The notes under the pieces: generated by a model
Told to the model about the DNA's origin: nothing
What the model saw: the letters and a program-made list of their open reading frames with translations, nothing else
Databases searched by the model: none
Program-made: the position numbers and the translations under genes
Part shown: in pieces, positions 1 to 8,300 of the stretch
How positions within the stretch are numbered: the first letter of the stretch is position 1
Layout of the letters: each line of letters starts with the position of its first letter
Assembly: GCA_949286815.1 (NCBI GenBank)
Contig: CASEEB010000045.1
Span: forward strand, 1 to 19,202
From: an uncultured Eubacteriales bacterium
GTDB lineage: Bacteria; Bacillota; Clostridia; Oscillospirales; CAG-272
Length of the DNA stretch: 19,202 nucleotides
Reading direction: 5' to 3'

Positions 1-1
1 G

Positions 2-682
2 ACCATGCCCAAAAAGCTTGTCGCGCACACCGGAATGGACGCGATGACACACGCCATTGAGGCATATGTCTCCACCGCAAGCTGCGACTTTACCGACCCG
101 CTCGCGCTTCACGCGATTGAAATGATACAAAACGATCTTGTCGATTCCTACAACGGTGACGCGGATAAAAGGGCAAAAATGCATAACGCGCAGTGTCTCG
201 CGGGAATGGCGTTCTCAAACGCGCTGCTGGGTATCGTTCATTCCATGGCGCATAAGACCGGAGCCGCTTTCTCGGACTATGGCGCTCACATAATTCACGG
301 CGCGGCTAACGCTATGTATCTTCCCAAGGTCATCGCGTTCAACGCCAAAGATGCGAGGGCGTCCTCAAGATACGCGGAAATCGCGGACCGCATGAAGCTC
401 GGCGGTCAGACCGAAAAGGAAAAGGTTTCCCTGCTCATTGAATATCTGAGAGGAATGAATACAAAACTCAATATTCCTCAGTGCATAAAGAACTACAGCG
501 CCGAAGGCTACCCCGCCGAAAACGGATTTGTCCCCGAAAACATATTCAGGGAAAGAGTTCACGACATCGCGGTAAACGCCATAAGCGACGCCTGCACAGG
601 CTCCAATCCCCGTCAGCCCTCTGTCGAGGAAATGGAAAAGCTGCTTTTGTGCTGCTACTATGACAATGAAGTAGATTTCTGA
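2..682 (+). CDS. Iron-containing alcohol dehydrogenase, C-terminal part (5' end outside window)
   Basis: The reading frame is already open at the window edge, so this is the C-terminal ~227 residues of a longer protein. It carries the classic group III (Fe-dependent) alcohol dehydrogenase signature: AHTGMDAMTHAIEAYVS near the start, then HSMAHKTG and HIIHGAANAMYLP, which supply the histidine metal ligands of the family. The family reduces aldehydes to alcohols with NAD(P)H in the cytoplasm. The C-terminal CTGSNPRQP stretch is also typical of the ADH half of bifunctional AdhE, so the missing N-terminus decides between a stand-alone enzyme of ~390 residues and AdhE. The gene ends before a hairpin shared with the convergent gene downstream. 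With pduL nearby it fits acyl-CoA fermentation, but the two are not in one operon. Family assignment is firm; the substrate is unknown. Confidence 0.93.
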   Translation, partial: TMPKKLVAHTGMDAMTHAIEAYVSTASCDFTDPLALHAIEMIQNDLVDSYNGDADKRAKMHNAQCLAGMAFSNALLGIVHSMAHKTGAAFSDYGAHIIHGAANAMYLPKVIAFNAKDARASSRYAEIADRMKLGGQTEKEKVSLLIEYLRGMNTKLNIPQCIKNYSAEGYPAENGFVPENIFRERVHDIAVNAISDACTGSNPRQPSVEEMEKLLLCCYYDNEVDF

Positions 683-747
683 TGTTTTCACGGCACGGAG
701 GGTTAATAATGCCTGTGCTTCGGAAAATTTTCTTAAATTAACATTTA

Positions 748-793
748 TAAAAAGGGCGTTGGATTCCGTAAAGGGGTTCATTCGCCCTTTTAA
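748..793. terminator. Bidirectional intrinsic terminator between convergent genes
   Basis: A 9-bp perfect stem, AAAAGGGCG at 750-758 with CGCCCTTTT at 783-791, closes a 24-nt loop. It lies between the stop of the dehydrogenase (682) and the stop of the minus-strand ClpP-like gene (845). The A-tract on one arm and T-tract on the other give a U-run in the transcript in either direction. The loop is longer than usual, which lowers confidence a little. Confidence 0.65.
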
Positions 794-844
794 TCATATT
801 ATCATTAAACATTCGGCGCATCAAATGAAATGTCATTAAGCGCG

Positions 845-1576
845 TCACTTATCCGAGTCCTTATTTTTGTTATTACTTATCATTTCCCTCAACGCGGCAA
901 GCGCGCTGTCAAGACCTCCGACTTCGTCAATAATACCGTATTCCACCGCTTCCCTGCCCTCAATTATCGAGCCTACATCGGTGGCAATCATGTCGGGACG
1001 CATCATAAGCTCGTATATCTTATCCTTATCGGCGTGTGAATGTTTGCAAATAAAATCAACGATCCGTTTCTGCATTTCCGAAAAATAAGTGAAACTCTGC
1101 GGAACCCCCACTACAAGTCCGTTTATTCTCACGGGATGTATAGTCATAGTCGCGCTTGGGACAATAAAAGACTTTTTTCCGGAAACCGCGAGCGGCACTC
1201 CGATCGAATGTCCTCCGCCGAGTACCAGAGAGACCGTGGGCTTCGTCATGGAAGCTATCATCTCCGCGATGGCAAGCCCCGCCTCGACATCTCCTCCCAT
1301 TGTGTTGAGCAAAACCAGCATACCGTCAATATTGTCATCCTCCTCAACCGATACAAGCATGGGTATTATATGCTCGTACTTGGTGGCTTTCTGCCCCTCG
1401 GGAAGAAAATAATGCCCCTCAATCTGCCCGATTATTGACAGGCAGTACACCGACTCCCTCGGGTTTTCCGCCGCCAAGGCTCCGAAATCCTCTATACTGT
1501 CCGCATGTCTGTACAGTTCGTCACTGTAGTCCTTGTTATCAGATTTTTTATTTTTGTTTTTTTCACTGCTTTCCAT
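845..1576 (-). CDS. ClpP-class serine protease, TepA-like (translocation-enhancing protein family)
   Basis: This 243-residue protein belongs to the ClpP/crotonase fold. After a charged, Lys/Glu-rich N-terminal tail (~1-30) comes the protease core with LLNTMGGDVEAGLAIAEMI (the Gly-rich oxyanion region), GGGHSIGVPLAVSG carrying the probable nucleophile Ser124, and TMTIHP carrying His147. Near the C-terminus GREAVEYGIIDEVGG matches the ClpP end motif. The divergence from true ClpP and the acidic N-terminal tail resemble the Firmicute TepA (YmfB) group, proposed to act on membrane or secretory proteins. The reading frame stays open 25 codons upstream, but I place the start at 1576 because GGAGG lies 6 nt before that ATG and the extra N-terminus looks unlike the family. 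It is transcribed alone, convergent with the dehydrogenase and divergent from pduL. Confidence 0.82.
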   Translation of the reverse strand: MESSEKNKNKKSDNKDYSDELYRHADSIEDFGALAAENPRESVYCLSIIGQIEGHYFLPEGQKATKYEHIIPMLVSVEEDDNIDGMLVLLNTMGGDVEAGLAIAEMIASMTKPTVSLVLGGGHSIGVPLAVSGKKSFIVPSATMTIHPVRINGLVVGVPQSFTYFSEMQKRIVDFICKHSHADKDKIYELMMRPDMIATDVGSIIEGREAVEYGIIDEVGGLDSALAALREMISNNKNKDSDK

Positions 1577-1693
1577 TTTGTCCTCCGCCTGCCGCGTTAT
1601 ATATAAATTCAGATAAAGCATATTTTGCTGTTTGTTTATTAGTATTGACAAGAAAGTTTTATAATATGTTCAAGGATTTATTAAATATTTGTA

Positions 1694-1722
1694 TTTACAA
1701 TTTGCGACATTTGTGATAAAAT
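1694..1722 (+). promoter_or_regulatory. Possible sigma-A promoter for the pduL gene cluster
   Basis: TTTACA at 1694-1699 and TAAAAT at 1717-1722 are 17 bp apart, about 135 bp before the pduL start. The divergent region 1577-1858 is very AT-rich, so chance matches are likely; this is the best-spaced pair I could find by eye. Confidence 0.35.
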
Positions 1723-1762
1723 AATTATGAATGGGTATATTTATGTTTTTTACATAAATTGC

Positions 1763-1789
1763 TTACGGTAAATGTGTATGTTTACGGTA
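1763..1789. repeat. Direct repeat TTACGGTA, possible operator in the pduL leader
   Basis: TTACGGTA occurs at 1763-1770 and again at 1782-1789, 19 bp apart start to start. The first copy with its next base is a near-palindrome, TTAC-G-GTAA. It lies between the proposed promoter and pduL, where a regulator could bind. No regulator is identifiable. Confidence 0.3.
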
Positions 1790-1858
1790 TTATATATCAA
1801 TGAAAAAAGGTAAAAATATCAAATTTTTATTATTTTTAAAAAGTGAGGTTTCAGAATC

Positions 1859-2434
1859 ATGGAAAACAAAGTGCTTGTAGAAACATCCGCAAGACACATC
1901 CATTTGACAGACCATGCCGTCGCCGTGCTTTACGGAGAGGGCGCGGAATTAACTCCGAAAAAAATGCTTTCTCAGCCGGGGCAGTTTGCCGCGGGAAACG
2001 AAAAAATCAAGCTCGTAGGTCCGAAAGGCGAGCTTATGGTAAGCGTTCTCGGTCCTGTGAGAAGCAAAAACCAAGTCGAGCTTTCCTTTACCGACGCCAG
2101 AGCGTTGGGACTTAAAGACGTTCCTGTACGCGAATCCGGCGATGTGGCAAACACTCCCGGCATTAAACTTGTAGGTCCCAAGGGTGAACTTGAGATAGCA
2201 GAGGGCGTCATAATCGCCAAAAGACACATTCACTTTAATCCCGAACAGGCAGAAGAATTCGGAATTCAGGATAAACAAATCGTAAAAGTAAAAATAAACA
2301 GCGAGCGCACCACTGTTTTTGACGATGTGGTCTGCCGCGTTTCCCCAAAATACGACCTCGCAATGCACATAGACACCGACGAATGTAACGCGTGCTGTGC
2401 GTTCGGAACGGTTTACGGCGAAGTAATTAAATAA
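1859..2434 (+). CDS. pduL: Phosphate propanoyltransferase / phosphotransacetylase, PduL family
   Basis: This 191-residue protein shows the duplicated PduL architecture: ETSARHIHLT (His13, His15) opens the first half and IIAKRHIHFNPEQAEEFG (His123, His125) the second, with MHIDTDECNACC (His170) near the C-terminus. These histidines match the zinc-site motifs of the family. PduL swaps CoA for phosphate on acetyl- or propanoyl-CoA, giving an acyl phosphate that acetate kinase can use to make ATP. The protein starts directly at the core with no amphipathic N-terminal encapsulation peptide, and no microcompartment shell genes are visible, so a free cytoplasmic enzyme replacing Pta is likely. GTGAGG lies 10 nt before the ATG. 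The next gene begins 56 bp downstream with no visible terminator between, so cotranscription is plausible. The acetyl versus propanoyl preference cannot be read from sequence. Confidence 0.93.
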   Translation: MENKVLVETSARHIHLTDHAVAVLYGEGAELTPKKMLSQPGQFAAGNEKIKLVGPKGELMVSVLGPVRSKNQVELSFTDARALGLKDVPVRESGDVANTPGIKLVGPKGELEIAEGVIIAKRHIHFNPEQAEEFGIQDKQIVKVKINSERTTVFDDVVCRVSPKYDLAMHIDTDECNACCAFGTVYGEVIK

Positions 2435-2490
2435 TCCTAAAGCGCATCATACATCTGAAAATAAAAATTTAAGGAGCTACCCCGGCAACA

Positions 2491-3168
2491 ATGAAAATTT
2501 TATTTCAAGGCGACAGCATAACAGATGCGGGTCGCGACCGAACCGATTGCCATGACATGGGAATGGGATATCCCAAATACGCAAGCGGAATGATCGAGGA
2601 CTCTTTTCCGGACTGTGAGTTTGAATTTATCAATCTCGGAATAGGCGGAAACAGAACCGAAAATCTGCTTCAAAGGCTGGAAAGCGATGTTATAGATATT
2701 AATCCCAACATACTGTCAGTACTGTTGGGCATCAACGATGTGTGGCATCGCTACAGTCCGCAAAAGGTCGATACTTCAGATGAACAGATAGAACACAATT
2801 ACAATTCTGTTTTATCCAGGATAAAGGAAAAGACAAACGCAAAAATCATTATTCTGTCTCCGTTTTTGCTTGACGCCCCGGAAGTGCAAAACATGAGAGA
2901 CGAGGTTGACAGAGTGATAGATATAGTAAAAAAGCTTGCTGACAGATACGCCGACGTGTATGTTCCGCTTGACGATATCTTCAGACAGGCTTTATTGACA
3001 CAGCCGAAACCTCGTTTTTATTCCGACGACGGAGTACACCCGAATGCGGAGGGCGCATGTTTAATAGGCGAAAAATATCTGGAAGCGATCTCTCCTGTCA
3101 TCAATGAATTTCTCAAAGCAGGAAAAGCTTCAAAACAATCAGTTAATATTAATAAAAGGAGTATATAA
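2491..3168 (+). CDS. SGNH/GDSL-family hydrolase (esterase-like)
   Basis: This 225-residue protein contains all SGNH blocks in order: QGDSITDAG (block I, nucleophile Ser9), LGIGGNRTENLL (block II Gly, ~52), LGINDVW (block III, Asn82) and DDGVHPN (block V, Asp180 and His183). No signal peptide or membrane segment is present, so it should act in the cytoplasm on an ester such as an acylated sugar or lipid; the substrate is unknown. AAGGAG sits 14 nt before the ATG, longer than usual, and no closer start is available in frame. It ends 2 bp before the NifU-like gene and is almost certainly cotranscribed with it. The C-terminal ~20 residues are Lys/Ser/Asn-rich and look like an unstructured tail overlapping the next gene's ribosome binding site. 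Confidence 0.88.
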   Translation: MKILFQGDSITDAGRDRTDCHDMGMGYPKYASGMIEDSFPDCEFEFINLGIGGNRTENLLQRLESDVIDINPNILSVLLGINDVWHRYSPQKVDTSDEQIEHNYNSVLSRIKEKTNAKIIILSPFLLDAPEVQNMRDEVDRVIDIVKKLADRYADVYVPLDDIFRQALLTQPKPRFYSDDGVHPNAEGACLIGEKYLEAISPVINEFLKAGKASKQSVNINKRSI

Positions 3169-3170
3169 AT

Positions 3171-3887
3171 ATGAGCAAAGAATTTGACTGCGAATATGCT
3201 GCAAGCCTTGAGGTACAGCATATGTGCAAGGTTGCCAAGGGTCCGGACCACGGACCGGCTCCGATACCCGAAGAAGGCAAATGGGTTCAGGCAAAGGAAA
3301 TCAAAGATATTTCCGCATACACTCACGGAGTAGGCTGGTGCGCTCCCCAGCAGGGCGCCTGCAAGCTTTCCCTCAATGTCAAAAACGGTATCATCGAGGA
3401 AGCGCTTGTAGAAACCATCGGATGTTCCGGTATGACGCACTCCGCCGCCATGGCAGCCGAGATTCTCCCCGGCAAGACTATTCTTGAGGCGCTCAACACA
3501 GACCTTGTCTGCGACGCCATAAATACCGCTATGCGCGAGCTGTTTTTACAGATCGCTTACGGACGTTCTCAATCCGCTTTTTCCGAGGGCGGTCTTGTAA
3601 TAGGCGCGGGTCTTGAAGACCTCGGAAAGGGTACGCGCTCCATGGTAGGCACAATGTACGGAACCAAAGCAAAAGGCGTGCGTTATCTGGAAATGACAGA
3701 GGGCTACTGCACAAGAATGGCGCTTGACAAGGATGACCAGGTAATAGGATATGAATTTGTTTCACTGGGTAAAATGACAGATTATATAAAGAACGGAATG
3801 GAGCCCAATGAGGCATATGAAAAATCAAAAGGTACATACGGAAGATTTGACGACGCCGTAAAGTACATAGATCCGCGCAAAGAATGA
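3171..3887 (+). CDS. NifU/IscU-like iron-sulfur scaffold-type protein
   Basis: Residues ~50-130 match the NifU-N/IscU fold: GWCAPQQGACKLSL (Cys57, Cys64), a beta segment, then VETIGCSGMTHSAAMAAEIL (Cys85) and the IscU-like helix start LPGKTILEAL. These align with the first two ligand cysteines of IscU (the ACGD and FGCGS sites). The usual third cysteine site falls near IAYGRSQSAFSEGG, where there is none. Cys114 and Cys180 are possible substitutes. At 238 residues it is much longer than IscU (~130), with an extra N-terminal ~45 residues and a C-terminal ~90-residue extension. AAAGGAG is 9 nt from the start. It is followed 18 bp later by the GGGtGRT gene, a pairing I know from other anaerobes. 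It may assemble or carry a cluster for a specific client; general Fe-S scaffolding is less likely, since no cysteine desulfurase is adjacent. Confidence 0.82.
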   Translation: MSKEFDCEYAASLEVQHMCKVAKGPDHGPAPIPEEGKWVQAKEIKDISAYTHGVGWCAPQQGACKLSLNVKNGIIEEALVETIGCSGMTHSAAMAAEILPGKTILEALNTDLVCDAINTAMRELFLQIAYGRSQSAFSEGGLVIGAGLEDLGKGTRSMVGTMYGTKAKGVRYLEMTEGYCTRMALDKDDQVIGYEFVSLGKMTDYIKNGMEPNEAYEKSKGTYGRFDDAVKYIDPRKE

Positions 3888-3905
3888 TTCGGGAGGAATA
3901 TATTA

Positions 3906-4904
3906 ATGGCAAATTTTGAAGGATACGAAAGACGCGAGGCAAAGATCCTCGGCGTACTCAAAGAATACGGTATTTCCTCTATAGATGAATGTAAGGATAT
4001 AACTCTCAAATACGGCGTCGACTGCGACGCGATTGTGCGCAGCACTCAGCCTATCTGCTTTGAAAACGCGGTGTGGGCATACACTGTAGGCGCGGCTATC
4101 GCCATCAAAAAGGGGTGCAAAAAAGCCTCCGACGCCGCAGCGGCAATCGGAATCGGTCTGCAGTCATTCTGCATTCCCGGCTCTGTCGCCGAAAACCGCA
4201 AGGTCGGTCTCGGACACGGAAATCTGGGCGCGATGCTGCTCTCCGAAGAGACAGAGTGCTTCTGTTTTCTCGCGGGACATGAGTCCTTCGCGGCTGCTGA
4301 AGGCGCTATTAAAATAGCTCTCAACGCGAACAAGGTAAGAGTAAAGCCCCTTCGCGTAATTCTCAACGGTCTTGGCAAGGACGCCGCGTTTATTATTTCA
4401 AGAATCAACGGCTTCACATATGTAAAAACCGAGTTTGACCCCTTTACCGAAACCGTATCGGTTGTAAGCGAGACCCCGTATTCGACAGGTCCGCGCGCAG
4501 ATGTCAAATGTTACGGAGCCGACAATGTTCCGGAGGGCGTCGCTATAATGAAACTCGAAAACGTAGGAGTTTCCATTACCGGAAACTCCACAAACCCCAC
4601 CCGCTTCCAGCACCCTGTTGCCGGAACATACAAAAAATGGTGCAATGAAAACGGCGTTAAATACTTCTCTGTCGCTTCCGGCGGAGGTACAGGACGTACC
4701 CTTCATCCGGACAATATGGCGGCAGGCCCTTCCTCATACGGCATGACGGATACAATGGGACGTATGCACTCCGACGCGCAGTTTGCAGGCTCGTCTTCCG
4801 TGCCCGCGCACGTTGAAATGATGGGACTTATAGGTATGGGCAACAACCCCATGGTAGGAGCTACTGTTGCGGTCGCGGTCGCGATAGAAGAGGCAGGCAA
4901 ATAA
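3906..4904 (+). CDS. GGGtGRT family protein (function unknown)
   Basis: This 332-residue protein contains the exact family-naming motif ASGGGTGRTLHPDN (residues 259-265 for GGGTGRT), followed by a Gly/Met-rich C-terminal region with MGRMHSDAQFAGSSSVPAH and GMGNNPMVGATVAVAVAIE. It fits Pfam's GGGtGRT protein family, which has no established activity. Other features are GLGHGNLGAM (His104), TECFCFLAGHES (Cys118, Cys120, His125) and a long Ala-rich helix region at ~55-85. There is no signal peptide and no obvious membrane segment. Several Cys and His residues could bind a metal or cluster, which would suit the NifU-like neighbour, but that is inference. GGAGGA is 8 nt from the start. It is the last gene of the cluster and is followed by a strong terminator. 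Confidence 0.9.
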   Translation: MANFEGYERREAKILGVLKEYGISSIDECKDITLKYGVDCDAIVRSTQPICFENAVWAYTVGAAIAIKKGCKKASDAAAAIGIGLQSFCIPGSVAENRKVGLGHGNLGAMLLSEETECFCFLAGHESFAAAEGAIKIALNANKVRVKPLRVILNGLGKDAAFIISRINGFTYVKTEFDPFTETVSVVSETPYSTGPRADVKCYGADNVPEGVAIMKLENVGVSITGNSTNPTRFQHPVAGTYKKWCNENGVKYFSVASGGGTGRTLHPDNMAAGPSSYGMTDTMGRMHSDAQFAGSSSVPAHVEMMGLIGMGNNPMVGATVAVAVAIEEAGK

Positions 4905-4926
4905 ATCTCAGCCAGATACACATAAT

Positions 4927-4969
4927 ACACAATATCCGGAGTCGGAAAACGGCTTCGGATTTTTTGTGT
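4927..4969 (+). terminator. Intrinsic terminator of the pduL-SGNH-NifU-GGGtGRT cluster
   Basis: An 11-bp stem with two wobbles (4934-4944 with 4950-4960) caps a GAAAA loop and is followed by TTTTTT at 4960-4965. Flanking ACACAA (4927-4932) and TTGTGT (4964-4969) can extend the helix. It starts 22 bp after the GGGtGRT stop codon. Confidence 0.88.
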
Positions 4970-5377
4970 TTACGGGTCGCTCTGAGTTTAAATATATATT
5001 GTTTTGTACATAATTACTTATTTATTTTCCCGCAAAATTTTAATATATTTAGATTTATCAATTCTGTTTTGGCTTAAATAATGAAGTTTCTTATTTTTTC
5101 ATAAAGACAAACAGTAATTTTATTTATATAAAGACGTTTTGTTTTGTGCAAATGATAAATATTTTTGGAGCTTTTTACAAAACATCTGAATACATATTTA
5201 CATTTATTTTTTATTATGTTAAAATATTAAAAACCTGTGAAAATTCACTTTTCCCGCCGTTGAAAAATGTTCGGCAAATCGGACATTAATACATCGGCAA
5301 AAACAAACTGTAAGTATAATATGGTAATAAGAAAAGACCAATTTACCTTACAGAATAAAATCACGGAGGTCAGTTTC
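4970..5377. other. AT-rich intergenic region before the large lipoprotein gene
   Basis: About 400 bp with no convincing gene, dominated by A/T runs. A consensus-like TATAAT at 5315-5320 lies 57 bp before the lipoprotein start but lacks a good -35 box at the right distance. TTGAAA at 5260-5265 is another possible -35 with only a weak -10 partner. The reading frame of the lipoprotein stays open back to 5267, but that segment does not resemble a protein N-terminus. I see no riboswitch-like or repeat structure here. Confidence 0.5.
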
Positions 5378-8300
5378 ATGAAGCATGGCAAAACATTTTT
5401 AAAAATCGGGCTGTGTTTATGTCTGGTAACAGCCGTTCTGCTGCCGTCCTGTTCGCCCAAGAACGGACCCGAAACCCCGACAGATGCACCCGACTCTTTA
5501 AACACCACCGATATGGGTTCGCAAAACCCTCAGGAAAACGAACCGCCATACGAATTTATCAAATACGGAGGTACACAAATGACAGATTATTCCGAATATC
5601 TGCCGGATAAGACCATCCCGGAAATTTTAAAGCAAAACGGCGCTGTGGCAATCGCGGCGGAAGCGCTGAAGGCATTCAACGGAAGCGATTTTGTTGACCT
5701 GGAGAAAAGCGCCGCCACACGGGACTACCGAACATTGACCATAAACCCGGATATATTATCGGTCATCACCGGTAAAACAGTTTCGTCAGAGGGGACTACA
5801 CCGTCAGCCGCCGCGGAACAGCTCGGGCTGCAATATATTGAATATGACTCAAGGCTTGTCATTTTTTACAGCGGAGATAAGCCGTTGTTCAATACCGTCG
5901 AAGACGTTTACTCTCTTGAGTATCTCTATCTCATGCTTACCGGCGCGTCGGAAGATGAGCTTAAAAACGCCTTTGTCACACTTCCTTCCCTGACTTCAAA
6001 CAACTCATCCAACTCTACATATTACACGGCCCCTGACCTTGACCTGGGACTTCAGACAACAATATATGACGAACTGACCGGAGGCTCTCAGAATGTGTCT
6101 TCGGGACCGGCTATCGTGGCGGGAGAAGGCAAAAATTCAAACAACCATACTCTTGTCAGAGTTTTCAACAATCAACAGGCATGTATTTCTCAGTTTCTGG
6201 CGTTTGACCCATCGGTTACGGGCGGAGTGCAGGTGTGCGCGCTGAGTGTTGACAACAACACATATATTGCAACGGCGGCTTATGACAATTCCACGGGTCT
6301 TGCCGGAGGCGTGAAAATTTACAGTCCCGACGGAAGTCTCTGGATGGAAGTAAAATCTTCCACTCTGCAAGCTCCCTTTTTAATCGCGACCGGCAAATTT
6401 TTATCGGGCTCGGAAGATATACTGCTTATGTGTTCTTCCTCCCCCGACAGCGGCAAAATATATATGGAATTTTATTCACTCACAACCTGTGAACAGCTCA
6501 AAAAGCTTGAAATTGACGCAAGTTTCGCGCAGGAAGGCGAGGAAATAGAGATTTCAATACGCCGTAATGCCGACTCGCCCGACAGCATTATACTTTACTT
6601 TAAAAATACAAACGCGGCGTATGAGGGCACAGCCGAAACCGAATTTTCGCGTGTAAATGTTTCTCTTCCGGACAATACGGCGGGAGTTTACGCTTCATCG
6701 GATAAGAGCAGAATGTATACGGTCACGCTCAAGGAAACCGACAATACCGAAGACCTTTCACTGATTTCATACCTTGACCAGAACGGCACCTGGCAGACAG
6801 TTGATGTAGGTCAAAGGGAAAACTATTTTTATACCACGTACAATGACGAGGACGAGGAAGGGTATGTAAGATACGCCTCTTTCCAGCATATAAGAACTGA
6901 TTTCAGTACCGGCGTAATAACATCGTTCAATGACTCCACGGATGCGGAAACCATATATGAAAAAGTAAACAGCGCGCCGTATTCCGATTGGAATTCCACG
7001 GCTTTTGTGAATGAATTTACAAACTCAAGCTCCCGTGTTTATCTTGAACCGTGCTTTTCGCACCGTCTTAACGCGGTTCCGTTTAACAATGCCATAATGA
7101 ATTACCAAGACGCGCTGACAGGAGAAAACATATATTCTTCAATTGGTAAATCCGGAGAATATGTTCCCTATCTTGAGCTTGACAGTTCTTACCACGTCGG
7201 AACATACGCTGACGGTATACTCGAAATGCAGAAGTGGAGGATCTACCCTCTCCGTTCTTTCCTGCAAAGAGTTTCCGCGGAATTCCGGGGTGACAACGGC
7301 AATCCCGAAAAACTTGTAGGTATATCCCCTGTCCATGAGCACGAGATAAACGTCGCGGGATCTGTGGGAGATTATAACCTGTATATGATAGAAGGATTCA
7401 GAAACTATCTGCTCGGTCTTTACGGAACAGTGGAGAATATCAACGCGCGGTTCGGAACAAGCTTTGCCGACATATCGGAAATTGACGCTCCCAGAGACGG
7501 CGCCCTCGGTGACCGCGGCGAGTGGGATAAATATGACGGAGACTTTTTCTCACAATGGGCTCTCTACAACCGGTACATTGTCAATAAGCGAATATTCGAA
7601 GCCTATCGTGAAGCCTTGCTGGCGGGATTTCCTCCCGAGTCGATCTCCGCGCATCAGATACCTGAAGGCGACGCAATTTCAGGATTTCTGGGGCAGGCTG
7701 ACACGAGACTTTCACCCGTTGACGCAGTCCTGTCGAGCGGAACGGCATACGGAGGCACCAGATACGCTTCCTTTATGCAGGACAAGAACAATTTCCACGC
7801 TTTGGCGTCGGGCGCCGGTCACAGGTCTATAGTCCTTGGCGAATACTGCTCAATGAGCACAAGTTATCTGAACGCATACAGACAGCTTAAATATCTGTGG
7901 CAAAACGGAACCAGAATGATACATTTCATTACGTTTAACGACCAACAGCAGGCGGCTGAAAAAAAGGCGGTTGACAAACTCGCGAGCGAAAACAACCTCC
8001 CCCGTCCGGGATACACGGGCGGAAGCGAAAGCATACTCGGAATATCTCAGAACGGAAAGACATATGACATAGTGCAGGTAGGTCAGGGCGAGGACAGAGA
8101 AGGTCTGCTCAAATCGGTCAACACCGACGGCACATGGGAAGGAACCGTTTACCTTGTTCCCTTCCATTCGCATGTTGACATTCAGAAGATTGAAAGCTTC
8201 TCAACTATATCGGATAATTGCAGCACCACGGGAAAAATCGAAGGACTTATGCACGGGGACCAGGTGGAAATCACTCTGCTTGCGAAATCGGAATCGGGCA

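Noticed and set aside
365..781. Minus-strand open frame opposite the alcohol dehydrogenase
   Set aside because: It is antisense to a well-supported coding region and spans the terminator hairpin; it resembles no protein family.
1859..4904. Bacterial microcompartment operon
   Set aside because: PduL is present, but there is no shell protein, no encapsulation peptide and no diol or ethanolamine enzyme.
5267..5377. Upstream start at 5267 for the lipoprotein
   Set aside because: The extension would bury the lipoprotein signal. The ATG at 5378 has a strong ribosome binding site and places the lipobox correctly.
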